NCBI GenBank assembly: GCA_002401295.1
Contig: NVSR01000080.1
Coordinates: 1-9,703 of the forward strand
From: SAR324 cluster bacterium
Lineage (GTDB): Bacteria > SAR324 > XYD2-FULL-50-16
Direction of reading: 5' to 3'
DNA: 9,703 nt
This document shows positions 1-6,099 of the stretch, one piece after another; within the stretch, counting starts at the first letter, position 1; every line of letters starts with the position of its first letter. The notes below the pieces were generated by a model. That model was not told the origin of the DNA and did no database searches. It saw only the letters and a program-made list of their open reading frames with translations. Both the position numbers and the translations under genes were made by a program.

Positions 1-24
1 GCCCCGATAAGCCAAGACTGAGTG

Positions 25-1710
25 CTAGTCTCGAGTGAGTTGACGATACTTGATGCGGTGAGGCTGATCTGCTGCACTACCCAGGCGTTTTTTACGATCC
101 GCTTCGTAATCGGAGTAATTGCCTTCAAACCAGACCACTTTACTATCCCCTTCAAAAGCCAAGATATGGGTGGCGATCCTGTCTAAGAACCAGCGATCAT
201 GGCTGATGACTACCGCACAACCCGCAAAGTTTTCCAGAGCTTCTTCCAGAGCACGCATTGTATTGACATCCAAATCATTGGTTGGCTCATCCAGTAGCAA
301 TACATTGGCTTCTTCTTTGAGGATCTGCGCCAGTTGCACTCTATTTCGTTCACCACCGGATAGGATACCTACTTTCTTCTGTTGATCTCCACCGGAGAAG
401 TTAAACTTGGCAACATAAGCTCTTGAGTTCATACTGCGCTGGCCTAATTCGATCACATCCTGTCCACCGGTGATGACTTCCCAAATGCTTTTTTCCGGGT
501 CCAGAGCGTCTCTGCTTTGATCCACATAAGCTAACTTAACAGTCTCTCCAATTTTGAAGCTACCTGAGGTGGCTGTATCTTGTCCTGTAATCATACGAAA
601 CAAGGTAGATTTACCCGCACCATTGGGGCCGATCACACCTACAATGCCACCAGGAGGCAGAGAAAAATTCATGTCATCCATTAACTCTTTCTTATCAAAG
701 GACTTATTGACATTTTTCGCCTCAATGACCATTTTTCCCAACCGTGGTCCCGGTGGGATATAAAGCTCATGGTCCTTAGATTGCTGCTCTACATTTTGCC
801 CCAGTAACTGCTCATAAGCATTAATTCTGGCTTTGGACTTGGACTGCCGAGCTTTAGGGGACATACGGATCCACTCCAATTCCCGCTTTAAGGTTTTTTG
901 TCGATCTGACTCTGTTTTTTCTTCATGGGACAAGCGTTTTTGCTTTTGTTCCAACCAGGAGGAATAATTGCCCTGCCAAGGGATTCCATGGCCACGGTCC
1001 AGTTCTAAAATCCAGCCAGCAACGTTATCTAAGAAATAACGATCATGGGTCACAGCGATGATGGTACCTTCATACTGTTGTAAGTGACGTTCCAACCAAG
1101 CGACTGTCTCAGCATCCAAATGGTTGGTTGGCTCATCCAGCAACAAGATATCGGGCTTTTTCAGCAATAAACGACAAAGTGCGACTCGACGTTGCTCTCC
1201 TCCAGAAAGCACTTTGATGAGTGTATCTCCTTCAGGGCAGCGGAGGGCATCCATCGCCATTTCCAGCCGAGCATCCAAGTCCCAGGCATCTAAGATATCC
1301 ATCTTTTCCTGGACATTGCCCTGTCGTTCAATCAGGGCGTTCATTTCATCGTCGGACATAGGTTCGGCAAATTTTTCATTGATCTCATTAAACTCTTTGA
1401 CTAGATCAACGGTTTCTTGCACACCTTCTTCAACAATCTGGCGGACAGTCTTATTTTCATCCAAGTTTGGTTCTTGTTCCAAGAATCCCACGGTATGACC
1501 TGGTGCCAGAACCGTCTCTCCATCAAAATTTGAATCCACCCCAGCCAGGATTCTTAACAGGCTACTTTTTCCAGAACCATTCAATCCCAAGACACCAATT
1601 TTGGCCCCATAGAAATAGGAAAGTGATATGTTTTTGAGTACCGGCTTTGTCTGATGAAATTTACTCACTTTCATCATGGAGTAAATTATTTTATTTGCTT
1701 CATTGGCCAT
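25..1710 (-). CDS. ettA: Energy-dependent translational throttle protein EttA (ABC-F family ATPase)
   Basis: EttA is a soluble ABC-F ATPase. In studied members it binds the ribosomal E site and gates entry into elongation according to the ATP/ADP ratio. Numbering is from the ATG at 1710 (561 aa; E. coli EttA is about 555). The first ABC domain has Walker A GLNGSGKSS (42-50), signature LSGGEQ (168-173), Walker B with DEPTNHLD and catalytic Glu193, and the H-loop His222. An acidic 'arm' insertion lies at about 83-143. The linker at about 245-305 has the EGNYSSWLEQK and RMSPKARQSKSKARINAYE stretches typical of the P-site tRNA-interaction motif. The second ABC domain has GPNGAGKST (361-369), LSGGER (450-455), Glu475 and His504. 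The end, PHRIKYRQLTRD, is typical of the family. A GTG at 1731 is an alternative start, but the ATG fits the family N-terminus and has AGAGGA 11 nt upstream. There is no membrane segment. All catalytic residues are present, so the protein should be active. Confidence 0.96.
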   Translation of the reverse strand: MANEANKIIYSMMKVSKFHQTKPVLKNISLSYFYGAKIGVLGLNGSGKSSLLRILAGVDSNFDGETVLAPGHTVGFLEQEPNLDENKTVRQIVEEGVQETVDLVKEFNEINEKFAEPMSDDEMNALIERQGNVQEKMDILDAWDLDARLEMAMDALRCPEGDTLIKVLSGGEQRRVALCRLLLKKPDILLLDEPTNHLDAETVAWLERHLQQYEGTIIAVTHDRYFLDNVAGWILELDRGHGIPWQGNYSSWLEQKQKRLSHEEKTESDRQKTLKRELEWIRMSPKARQSKSKARINAYEQLLGQNVEQQSKDHELYIPPGPRLGKMVIEAKNVNKSFDKKELMDDMNFSLPPGGIVGVIGPNGAGKSTLFRMITGQDTATSGSFKIGETVKLAYVDQSRDALDPEKSIWEVITGGQDVIELGQRSMNSRAYVAKFNFSGGDQQKKVGILSGGERNRVQLAQILKEEANVLLLDEPTNDLDVNTMRALEEALENFAGCAVVISHDRWFLDRIATHILAFEGDSKVVWFEGNYSDYEADRKKRLGSAADQPHRIKYRQLTRD

Positions 1711-1767
1711 AATGCTGAAAATCCTCTGCACTATTAAGTTATTTAGAAAACCACCGCACGCTCATGA

Positions 1768-1808
1768 GTGTAACTCTCGTGTAACGAAAAAAATCGTTTT
1801 GGTATAAT
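1768..1808 (+). promoter_or_regulatory. Candidate promoter with tandem direct repeats and a perfect extended -10
   Basis: TGGTATAAT at 1800-1808 is an exact match to the extended -10 consensus (TGn then TATAAT). Upstream are two identical 7-bp repeats, GTGTAAC at 1768-1774 and 1779-1785, so their period is 11 bp. With transcription starting near 1815, the repeats fall at about -47 to -41 and -36 to -30, where a -35 box would be. There is no good -35 match. This layout is typical of promoters switched on by OmpR/PhoB-family response regulators, which bind head-to-tail repeats one helical turn apart. That reading is an inference. No plus-strand gene follows before 4166, so any product would be a small RNA or an antisense transcript to the kinase 3' end. 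Confidence 0.4.
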
Positions 1809-1953
1809 GACCGGGGCGTGCTCCTGAAAGGAGTAAAGAACAAAAAAAATGTTGTCTGCAATATTCAGCCCCTACCTGTAGGATATACTGAACTTATTAG
1901 ACATTCTCTGCTTTTCTGTTCGCAGAGCAAAGCTTTGTACACTATTGATGTTT

Positions 1954-1976
1954 AAAACGAATATTTTCTTTATTCG
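1954..1976 (-). terminator. Possible weak terminator after the REC-REC kinase
   Basis: Read on the minus strand, CGAATA and TATTCG form a 6-bp stem with a 7-nt loop (plus-strand 1958-1976), followed directly by TTTT (1954-1957). It lies about 120 nt past the kinase stop. The stem is AT-rich and the T run is short, so it would be weak at best and could be chance. Confidence 0.25.
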
Positions 1977-2096
1977 AGATGACAAATGAAAAATTACAAC
2001 AATCGAGTACTTAATTAGCCAAGCTACCCAAGTTTCTTAAAAAAGACAACTGATTGGTAGTAGCGACAAGAGGAAGACTTTTTCAGATCAAAGCAT

Positions 2097-3644
2097 TCAG
2101 TTCAGGACCGTGGGGCTGGTACTATTGTTGTGGGCAGTCAAAAACTGCAGTTGAAATCTGGTTCCTTCAGAAGGACGGTTATAAACGGAAATTTTGCCCT
2201 GAAAACGTTCGACAAGTGCCTTGGTGATAGACAGTCCCAAGCCAATGCTGCGCTCCCCTTCCGTACCGGGACGGGAGGCTTTAGTGAAGCGATCAAAAAG
2301 CGTGGGTAATAATTCTTGAGGAATACCAACTCCCGTATCCTCAACACTAATCATCAGGTAATCCTCCTCTTCAAAGAGCCGAACTGTTACCTGTCCTAAC
2401 TTTGGGGTAAATTTGATGGCATTTGAGAGCAGATTATTAATAATCTGAGTAAATCCATTTTTCTCCCCCAAAATAAAGGGGGCATCTCCCTTAAAGTCAT
2501 CAATCAGCCCTAGCTGAATCTGTTTAGAACTTGCTAAATGACGCAGGGTTGCGATCGAAGATTGGAGAACGATGCTGGGGTCCAGAGGCTTTAATACTAC
2601 GTCAGAGCTATCGGATTGATAACGACTGACATCCAATAAATCCTGGATTAAGTTCAGTAGATGTTCACCGGAGGTTCGAATATAACCTAAGTATTCCTTT
2701 CCATCCTCCGTTAGGTCTTCATCTCGTTCGAGGACATCGGAAAAACCTAAGATTCCATTCAAAGGAGTGCGTAAATCATGCGAGGCTATGGCAAGAAATT
2801 CATCTTTCATTTTATTGGCCTTGCGTAATTCTGCAACATTGCTTCTCAGCTCCCGTCGTAAAACTCGCTCTTGTAAATGTATATTGAGTCGGGCAAATAA
2901 CTCTTCTTTGAGCAGTGGTTTGACTAAATAATCTGTGGCTCCAGATTGAAAAATCTCTAGAATTGTTCCCTTGTCCTTAGAATCAGTAATAAATATTACC
3001 GGTATTTCTTTGTTTTTTCGTTGCTGCCGAATTGCCTGACAAAAGGGGCCTCCTCCCATCCTGGGCATCCGATAACTAGTAAGGACTAAGTCAATTTTTA
3101 CGTCTTCCTTCTCCATGATGTGCAGTCCCTCTTGCCCATCTGCAGCTTCTATAATTAGGATTCCCTCCTGCCTTAAAATGGAGGCAATAGCTCGACGTGC
3201 GACTCGACTTTCATCCACAACTAAAGCGGTTAAACCCTGGAAGCGGGCCCTATTAGCCAGAGCCTCTTCGACTGCCTTTAGAATCCTGCCAGCTACGGGA
3301 GGTTTAGCAATAAATTCAGTAGCTCCAACATCAAACCCCCTTTTTCGAGACTCCCAGCCTGTATTGGAAGAAATAAATATTACAGGAATATGTTGTAGGT
3401 CCTCTCTACCTTGAAGCGCCTCTGTTTCACCATTCCTCAGTTTTTTACAGAGGGAAAAACCATCCATGAATGGCATCTCCACATCCAGAGTCAAGATATC
3501 CGGCGCAATTTGGGGAATCAACTCCAGTGCGTCACGACCATCGACAGCTTCAAAAATCTCAAAATCCCCCGTGGACAGCTCATTTCTGATAATCCTACGA
3601 GCAATACTATTATCTTCAACAATGAGGACCTTAGGTTTTTCCAT
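2097..3644 (-). CDS. Soluble REC-REC-histidine kinase (receiver-first sensor kinase)
   Basis: This 515-aa protein has no membrane segment or signal peptide, so it should act in the cytoplasm. Receiver 1 (about 5-128) is intact: Glu10/Asp11, phospho-acceptor Asp54 in LTLDVEMP, Ser92 and Lys114. Receiver 2 (about 138-258) keeps Asp144/Glu145, Thr220 and Lys242, but has Ser190 (codon AGT, 3077-3075) where the acceptor Asp belongs (VLTSYRMP), so it probably cannot be phosphorylated normally. A charged helical linker (about 255-285) leads to a HisKA domain with His289 in ASHDLRTP. The HATPase domain has N-box Asn404/Asn408, G1 DTGVGI (436-441), F-box LFDRF and G2 GLGL (468-471). The kinase core looks active. 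Placing receivers in front suggests that phosphorylation of receiver 1 by another kinase controls this kinase, but that is inference. The ATG at 3644 puts the start right before receiver 1, with no clear Shine-Dalgarno. It is divergent from deoA. The partner output regulator is unknown. Confidence 0.9.
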   Translation of the reverse strand: MEKPKVLIVEDNSIARRIIRNELSTGDFEIFEAVDGRDALELIPQIAPDILTLDVEMPFMDGFSLCKKLRNGETEALQGREDLQHIPVIFISSNTGWESRKRGFDVGATEFIAKPPVAGRILKAVEEALANRARFQGLTALVVDESRVARRAIASILRQEGILIIEAADGQEGLHIMEKEDVKIDLVLTSYRMPRMGGGPFCQAIRQQRKNKEIPVIFITDSKDKGTILEIFQSGATDYLVKPLLKEELFARLNIHLQERVLRRELRSNVAELRKANKMKDEFLAIASHDLRTPLNGILGFSDVLERDEDLTEDGKEYLGYIRTSGEHLLNLIQDLLDVSRYQSDSSDVVLKPLDPSIVLQSSIATLRHLASSKQIQLGLIDDFKGDAPFILGEKNGFTQIINNLLSNAIKFTPKLGQVTVRLFEEEDYLMISVEDTGVGIPQELLPTLFDRFTKASRPGTEGERSIGLGLSITKALVERFQGKISVYNRPSEGTRFQLQFLTAHNNSTSPTVLN

Positions 3645-3927
3645 GGCTAAAGAAAAATTCGGTGTAACGGAGCTAAAGGAATACGAAAAGAAAGAAAAAT
3701 CTGTTCCTTATAGCCCTAACAGAGATAAAAGCGCAAGAGTTTATCCGTAATTGATCTTTCATTCTATAAAAGAAGAAGCGTCCGTATTCTTTATCTTGAT
3801 TGCGTAGTTGAAGGGAGCCATGATTCTTCAAAAAACTATTTTATAATTTGCATTTGGGGAGGGAACATAATATCAGGAGAGTTTAGTCGAGTTTTTTAAA
3901 AGATTCGAAAGCAAATAAATTCCTCTA

Positions 3928-3956
3928 TTCTCAATCCCCCATACTGGTGGGATAAT
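3928..3956 (+). promoter_or_regulatory. Candidate deoA promoter with an overlapping inverted repeat
   Basis: TTCTCA (3928-3933, 4/6 to the -35 consensus) is followed 17 bp later by GATAAT (3951-3956, 5/6), with TG one base upstream of the -10 as in an extended -10. Transcription would start near 3963, giving deoA a leader of about 200 nt. An inverted repeat, ATCCC-CCA-tac-TGG-t-GGGAT (3934-3953), fills the spacer and runs into the -10. No T run follows on either strand, so it looks more like an operator than a terminator. The regulator is unknown. Confidence 0.35.
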
Positions 3957-4127
3957 GTATGCGGATGCTGGATTATTTTTTACTCCAAGGAGCTGGAAGA
4001 AGGTACTCCCTGTAGAAAAAATTATAGTACCAGTTTACCTAGCAGCTAATTGAAGAAAAGGAATTTTGTGAATTCTGGCTCCTGATTGGGAATCATCAAA
4101 GTTCATAAGACATTTATAAGTATTTTA

Positions 4128-4147
4128 GATGGTTACTAAGAACCATC
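4128..4147 (+). promoter_or_regulatory. Perfect inverted repeat just upstream of the deoA ribosome binding site
   Basis: GATGGTT (4128-4134) and AACCATC (4141-4147) are perfect reverse complements separated by 6 nt. The repeat ends 6 nt before the GGAG of deoA. It also begins about where transcription would start from a TATAAG box at 4115-4120, which itself has no good -35. It could be a repressor operator at +1 or an RNA hairpin that affects ribosome loading. Both roles are inferred from position only. Confidence 0.35.
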
Positions 4148-4152
4148 ACAAT

Positions 4153-4156
4153 GGAG
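4153..4156 (+). promoter_or_regulatory. deoA ribosome binding site (decides the start codon)
   Basis: GGAG lies 9 nt before the ATG at 4166, which is good spacing. The earlier in-frame ATG at 4151 overlaps this site and has no Shine-Dalgarno of its own. This supports 4166 as the start, as does the family N-terminus. Confidence 0.65.
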
Positions 4157-4165
4157 TATAGGCGT

Positions 4166-5494
4166 ATGTTACCACAAGAAATCATTCGACATAAAAGGGA
4201 CGGCAAAAAGCTGACACAAGAAGAGATCTCTTTCTTCGTAAATGGAATTACCAATCAAACAATTAGTGAAGCCCAAATTGCAGCTTTTGCAATGGCCGTT
4301 TATTTTCAGGGTATGGAAATGGATGAGCGGGTTCAGCTAACCAAAGCTATGATGACTTCCGGCAGTGTCCTGGAATGGGGTGAAGTAAACTTAGATGGTC
4401 CCATCCTGGATAAGCATTCCTCAGGAGGGGTTGGTGACGTTGTCAGCTTGATGTTGGGACCAATGATCGCTGCTTGTGGTGGTTATGTGCCTATGGTTTC
4501 CGGAAGAGGTTTGGGCCATACAGGCGGAACCCTGGATAAGCTAGAAAGTATCCCCGGTTATAACATGACGCCGAGTATCCCTCAATTGCACCGGGTGGTG
4601 AAAGAAGCTGGTTCCGCTATCATTGGGCAAACAGCAGATTTGGCACCAGCTGACCGGCGTTTTTATGCGACTCGAGATGTGACGGCAACGGTAGAGTCTA
4701 TTCCCTTGATTACAGCATCGATTTTATCGAAGAAGTTAGCTGCCGGGCTTGAAGGCCTGGTCATGGATATTAAAACCGGCAATGGAGCTTTTGTTCAGCA
4801 AAGGGAAGAAGCCAGAGAGTTGGCCCGGAGCATTGTTACTGTAGCTAATAACGCAGGCCTACCCACAACGGCTCTAATTACAGATATGAACCAACCTCTG
4901 GCTCGTTCTGCGGGCAATGCAATTGAGGTATTGGAAGCTACAGAATACCTCAGAGGAACCTTTCGGGATCCACGATTGCATGAAGTTACGATGGCACTCT
5001 CAGCAGAGCTACTCCTGATCGGAGGCATTGCTCAAAACCGTGATGAGGCTCTAAAGCGCCTACAGGAAGTCTTGGATAATGGTCTGGCATTAGATCACTA
5101 TCAAAAGATGATCACCGGGCTGGGAGGACCTGCCGACTTTGTGGAGAACCCGGAAAAATATTTACCCAAAGCCAAGGTAATCAAGAAAGTCTATCCAGAA
5201 AAAGTAGGATTCGTCACTTCAATGGATACCCGCTTATTGGGACTAGTTGTTGTTGAATTAGGGGGAGGACGAACCACATCCAGTGATCTTATTGACCACT
5301 CCGTTGGTTTAGATGAAATCTGCCGTATCGGTGAGCAAGTTGGACCGGATACCGTTTTGGCTACAGTCCATGCGGCTACAGAGCAAGCTGCGGAAAAAGC
5401 CGCAGCTTCGTTGAGAGAAATCATTCAGCTTGGAGAAAAAGCACCCGAGCAAACCCCTGTAGTACTGGAGCGTTTGGGATTTGAAGATCTCTAA
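4166..5494 (+). CDS. deoA: Thymidine phosphorylase (pyrimidine nucleoside salvage)
   Basis: DeoA splits thymidine (and deoxyuridine) with phosphate into the free base and 2-deoxyribose 1-phosphate in the cytoplasm. From 4166 the protein is 442 aa, against about 440 in E. coli, and the two can be aligned by eye over nearly the whole length. The family signature SGRGLGHTGGTLDKLE is at 112-127. Phosphate-site residues Lys83, Ser85, Ser94, Ser112 and Thr122 are present. The base-binding trio Arg170, Ser185 and Lys189 matches E. coli Arg171, Ser186 and Lys190, a constant offset of one. The helical alpha domain, the alpha/beta domain with its glycine-rich loop (DKHSSGGVGD, 82-91) and the C-terminal domain with MDTRLLGLVVVELGGGR are complete. 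It is the only plus-strand gene here. No deoB, deoC, deoD or nucleoside transporter is adjacent, so it appears monocistronic. A strong hairpin terminator follows the stop codon. The leader carries two inverted repeats that may bind a regulator. Confidence 0.97.
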   Translation: MLPQEIIRHKRDGKKLTQEEISFFVNGITNQTISEAQIAAFAMAVYFQGMEMDERVQLTKAMMTSGSVLEWGEVNLDGPILDKHSSGGVGDVVSLMLGPMIAACGGYVPMVSGRGLGHTGGTLDKLESIPGYNMTPSIPQLHRVVKEAGSAIIGQTADLAPADRRFYATRDVTATVESIPLITASILSKKLAAGLEGLVMDIKTGNGAFVQQREEARELARSIVTVANNAGLPTTALITDMNQPLARSAGNAIEVLEATEYLRGTFRDPRLHEVTMALSAELLLIGGIAQNRDEALKRLQEVLDNGLALDHYQKMITGLGGPADFVENPEKYLPKAKVIKKVYPEKVGFVTSMDTRLLGLVVVELGGGRTTSSDLIDHSVGLDEICRIGEQVGPDTVLATVHAATEQAAEKAAASLREIIQLGEKAPEQTPVVLERLGFEDL

Positions 5495-5499
5495 TTGCT

Positions 5500-5542
5500 A
5501 TCCTTCCCATGCTCTGCGTGGGAGGATCAGTTAATGTTTTTT
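5500..5542 (+). terminator. Rho-independent terminator after deoA
   Basis: A GC-rich hairpin starts 5 nt after the deoA stop. ATCCT(T)CCCATGC (5500-5512) pairs with GCGTGGGAGGAT (5516-5527) around a TCT loop, with one bulged T and one G-U pair. A T6 run follows at 5537-5542. The 9-nt gap before the T run is longer than ideal. The distal arm overlaps the first base of the fxsA stop codon on the other strand. No T run lies on the minus-strand side, so it should act mainly on deoA transcripts. Confidence 0.6.
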
Positions 5543-5937
5543 ATATTCTGGGGTTCCTGAGGGAAATTTCGGTTGTTGAGCATGCGTTCCAACTTCTTTT
5601 GCAAAAACAGATGAATCACTTTGCGTACAGGAGGAGTTAGAAGTAGAAATCCTACAATATCCGTCAAAAATCCGGGTGTGATGAGCACAATGGCCGCAAC
5701 CACGATCAAAAAGGCATTTAAGATCTCTTCTGCCGGGAGGTTTCCACCTTTCATTTCTCGCCAAACTTTTGACATAGTTTGTAGTCCCTGAGTCTTGGCC
5801 AGGTAAGCCCCCAGCATACCCGTTAGGATCACAATAGCTACCGTGGCGAATACTCCCAATCGAGAACCTAGACTAACCAATAAATACAGTTCTAAGGTGG
5901 GGATGAGGGTAAAGGCTAGTAGTAACTTAATAAACAT
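5527..5937 (-). CDS. fxsA: FxsA family membrane protein
   Basis: FxsA is a small inner-membrane protein. E. coli FxsA eases exclusion of phage T7 by the F plasmid; its ordinary cell function is not established. The 136-aa product has hydrophobic segments at about 3-22 and 26-45, and a hydrophobic stretch at about 74-104 carrying the family hallmark TPGFLTDIVGFLLLTPPVRK (87-106). The C-terminal tail is polar and asparagine-rich (FPQEPQNIKN). I chose the ATG at 5937 because the family begins directly with the first membrane helix (here FIKLLLAFTLIPTLELYLL). An in-frame TTG at 5976 would add 13 residues and has GAGGG close upstream, so it remains possible. It is convergent with deoA, and its stop codon touches the deoA terminator hairpin. 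It lies about 160 bp downstream of the REC-kinase on the same strand and could be transcribed with it. Confidence 0.88.
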   Translation of the reverse strand: MFIKLLLAFTLIPTLELYLLVSLGSRLGVFATVAIVILTGMLGAYLAKTQGLQTMSKVWREMKGGNLPAEEILNAFLIVVAAIVLITPGFLTDIVGFLLLTPPVRKVIHLFLQKKLERMLNNRNFPQEPQNIKNIN

Positions 5938-5984
5938 AGGATTATCTCTAAAAATAATAAAAGGATTGATCTCCAAGATCCCTC

Positions 5985-6013
5985 ATATTCGCAAATAGCA
6001 ATTGGGATTTCAA
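5985..6013 (-). promoter_or_regulatory. Weak promoter candidate for fxsA
   Basis: On the minus strand TTGAAA (plus 6013-6008, 5/6 to the -35 consensus) is followed after 17 bp by GAATAT (plus 5990-5985), a poor -10. Transcription would start near 5978. That leaves a leader of about 40 nt to the ATG at 5937 but almost none for the TTG at 5976, so if real it favours the ATG start. Confidence 0.2.
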
Positions 6014-6099
6014 TGGTATTCATCATAGCAGGGAAAAATCGCTGCACAGAGTGTGAATCTCTGATGACACAGAAGAATTTTTAACTATTGAGCAGCCTA

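Larger units (their letters stand above)
1711..2096. other. 386-bp intergenic region between ettA and the REC-REC kinase
   Basis: This gap lies upstream of ettA and downstream of the REC-REC kinase, both on the minus strand. I see no credible gene in it. It holds a near-perfect palindrome ACGCTCATGAGTGT (1758-1771), tandem GTGTAAC repeats with an extended -10 reading rightward (1768-1808), and several inverted repeats. These are CTCCT-GAA-AGGAG (1819-1831), a two-part stem with TTCAG/CTGAA outside and CCTA/TAGG inside (1864-1892), CTCTGC/GCAGAG (about 1906-1927) and the palindrome CAAAGCTTTG (1928-1937). A short AT-rich hairpin with a T4 tail on the minus strand (1954-1976) may end the kinase transcript. 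I could not identify a convincing minus-strand promoter for ettA. The plus-strand reading frames are only about 10-13 codons and lack a well-placed ribosome binding site. The hairpin cluster could belong to a small RNA, but it does not match tmRNA, SRP RNA or 6S RNA as far as I can judge. Confidence 0.5.
3645..4165. other. 521-bp divergent intergenic region (kinase / deoA)
   Basis: This AT-rich gap carries the control regions of the leftward REC-REC kinase and rightward deoA. On the plus strand there is a promoter candidate at 3928-3956 overlapped by an inverted repeat (3934-3953). An isolated TATAAT (3842-3847) has no -35 match. There is also a stem GGTACT/AGTACC (4002-4007 with 4026-4031), a TATAAG box (4115-4120) and a perfect inverted repeat at 4128-4147 beside the deoA ribosome binding site. 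For the kinase on the minus strand I find only a weak pair, TTGCGC and TATAAG spaced 18 bp. A 32-codon frame (3955-4053) exists but lacks a well-spaced ribosome binding site. I see no convincing protein or RNA gene. Confidence 0.5.

Noticed and set aside
1124..1498. 124-codon plus-strand frame opposite ettA
   Set aside because: It lies wholly inside the conserved ettA coding sequence on the other strand and its serine-rich translation is a typical antisense artefact.
1729..1731. GTG start for ettA adding 7 residues
   Set aside because: The ATG at 1710 fits the EttA N-terminus, and the AGAGGA ribosome-binding sequence lies between the two candidates, which favours the downstream one.
1849..1881. 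10-codon frame (MLSAIFSPYL) after the candidate plus-strand promoter
   Set aside because: The upstream GGAG is 15 nt away, too far, and no downstream plus-strand gene exists that a leader peptide could regulate.
1815..1937. 6S, SRP or tmRNA gene
   Set aside because: The 5' and 3' parts do not close into a terminal stem, and no SRP or tmRNA hallmark sequence is present.
3466..3750. Plus-strand frame across the start of the REC-REC kinase
   Set aside because: It is mostly antisense to the intact first receiver and its translation shows no recognisable domain.
3842..3847. Perfect TATAAT on the plus strand as a deoA promoter
   Set aside because: No -35 match at 16-18 bp and no TG extension; in AT-rich sequence a lone hexamer is weak evidence.
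3955..4053. Small plus-strand frame of 32 codons in the deoA leader
   Set aside because: The purine run before its ATG is too close for a normal ribosome binding site, the translation matches nothing I recognise, and it overlaps the candidate -10.
4151..4153. ATG at 4151 as the deoA start
   Set aside because: It overlaps the well-placed GGAG used by the ATG at 4166, has no ribosome binding site of its own, and adds MEYRR that the family does not share.
6034..6063. CAGAG/CTCTG hairpin with a later T5 run on the minus strand as a terminator before fxsA
   Set aside because: The 5-bp stem is separated from the T run by 8 nt, so it is too weak to call.
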